A stretch of DNA of 64,000 bases from CAWHNT01 sp963830775 (GTDB lineage: Bacteria > Pseudomonadota > Alphaproteobacteria > Geminicoccales > Geminicoccaceae), in assembly GCA_963830775.1 (NCBI GenBank), contig CAWHNT010000022.1:62001-126000 (forward strand), written 5' to 3'. This document shows positions 63,415 through 64,000 of this stretch, one piece after another. The notes beneath the pieces are model-generated. The model worked only from the letters and a program-made list of their open reading frames with translations, was not told the origin of the DNA and searched no databases. Each line of letters starts with the position of its first letter. Within the stretch, counting starts at the first letter, position 1. The position numbers were made by a program, and so were the translations under genes.

Positions 63415-64000
63415 ATGGCGGGCCATTCACAGTTCAAGAACATCATGCATCGCAAGGGCCGGCAGGATGCGGTCCGGGCCCGGCTGTTCACGCGCCTCCA
63501 GCGGGAGGTGCAGGTGGCGGCCAAGAGCGGGCTGCCGGATCCGGCGCTGAACCCGCGCCTGCGCTCGGCCATCCAGGCGGCCAAGGCCGCCAACGTGCCC
63601 AAGGACGTGATCGACCGTGCCATCAAGCGGGCGCAGGGCGGCGATGCCGAGAGCTATGACGAGGTCCGCTACGAGGGCTATGGCCCCGGCGGCGTGGCCG
63701 TGATCGTCGAGGCCCTGACCGACAACCGCAACCGCACCGCAAGCAGCGTCCGCTCCACCTTCAGCAAGTATGGCGGCTCGCTCGGCGAGACCAACAGCGT
63801 CAGCTTCCAGTTCAATCGGGTGGGCTCGATCCGCTATCCGGCGGCCGTCGCCGATGCCGACGCGGTGCTGGAGGCCGCCATCGACGCCGGCGCCGACGAC
63901 GTGGAGAGCGGCGAGGAGGCGCACGAGATCCTGTGCGCGCCAGACGAGCTCGACGCCGTGCGCGAGGCGCTGGAGGCTAGGTTCGGCCCTCCTGAGCAGG
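63415..64000 (+). CDS. yebC: YebC/PmpR-family protein (3' end beyond the window)
   Basis: 195 codons to the window edge, of about 245 expected. Starts MAGHSQFKNIMHRKGRQDAV, the family signature, then FTRLQREVQVAAKSGLPDPA, NVPKDVIDRAIKRAQGGDAE and YEGYGPGGVAVIVEALTDNR. YebC proteins are cytoplasmic; they were first described as transcription regulators and are now also known to relieve ribosome stalling at proline-rich sequences. In many proteobacteria yebC is followed by ruvC; that cannot be seen here. Confidence 0.96.
   Translation, partial: MAGHSQFKNIMHRKGRQDAVRARLFTRLQREVQVAAKSGLPDPALNPRLRSAIQAAKAANVPKDVIDRAIKRAQGGDAESYDEVRYEGYGPGGVAVIVEALTDNRNRTASSVRSTFSKYGGSLGETNSVSFQFNRVGSIRYPAAVADADAVLEAAIDAGADDVESGEEAHEILCAPDELDAVREALEARFGPPEQ

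Overview
High-GC DNA with dense, mostly overlapping operons. Periplasmic nitrate reductase, leucine and homogentisate catabolism, a tripartite tricarboxylate-type solute-binding protein, a DUF2783 protein and Wzy-type polysaccharide genes point to a heterotrophic alphaproteobacterium, probably Rhodospirillales/Geminicoccales-like. This is inferred from gene content; no rRNA or tRNA gene was seen.

Layout. 1-3.3 kb (minus): cbpA-cbpM co-chaperone pair, an FGGY sugar kinase, and the start of a sugar ABC permease cut by the window edge. 3.4-9.7 kb (plus): a small secreted protein, a degenerate 6-phosphogluconate-dehydrogenase-like protein, napEFDABC and a DUF4142 protein. 9.8-18.1 kb (plus): aldo/keto reductase, an internally duplicated unknown protein, then glycosyltransferase, methyltransferase, GlpD-like oxidase and a Wzc tyrosine autokinase. 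18.1-20.4 kb (minus): thermonuclease-like protein, GNAT acetyltransferase, Gfo/Idh/MocA oxidoreductase. 20.9-31.4 kb (plus): one long operon joining a GlpPQST-like ABC importer to a PTS-dependent dihydroxyacetone kinase (dhaL, dhaM, HPr, enzyme I, an HTH-like gene, dhaK). 31.4-35.7 kb: a decayed M23 peptidase, a Rieske oxygenase, and a cyclic-nucleotide-domain flavoprotein. 35.8-41.5 kb: leucine degradation (isovaleryl-CoA dehydrogenase, methylcrotonyl-CoA carboxylase, HMG-CoA lyase). 41.5-47.9 kb (minus): hmgA-fahA-MBL hydrolase-flavin hydroxylase-DUF2783-TctC operon, with a divergent MarR gene. 48.5-57.8 kb: a second polysaccharide block (two glycosyltransferases, flippase, polymerase/ligase, sugar-phosphate transferase, and a divergent second Wzc-like protein). 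57.8-62.8 kb: nested insertion sequences (an IS4 gene split by IS630 and IS110 copies, then an IS1 fragment) and a gene-poor stretch. 62.8-64 kb: a PilZ protein and the start of yebC.

How it fits together. The 20.9-31.4 kb operon reads as uptake of a small polyol or triose followed by phosphorylation of dihydroxyacetone through a private phosphorelay; EIIA, HPr and enzyme I are separate genes in the same order as the domains of E. coli DhaM. The substrate-binding-protein gene at its head is split by a 504-bp IS1182-like transposase fragment. The two polysaccharide blocks together supply most of a Wzx/Wzy export pathway.

Frameshifts cluster in napF/napD/napA, one ABC ATPase, HPr, dhaK, the M23 gene and the transposases, while long neighbouring genes are intact. 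Several sit in short homopolymers and some cancel out over a gene, so base-level sequence error is a serious alternative to gene decay.
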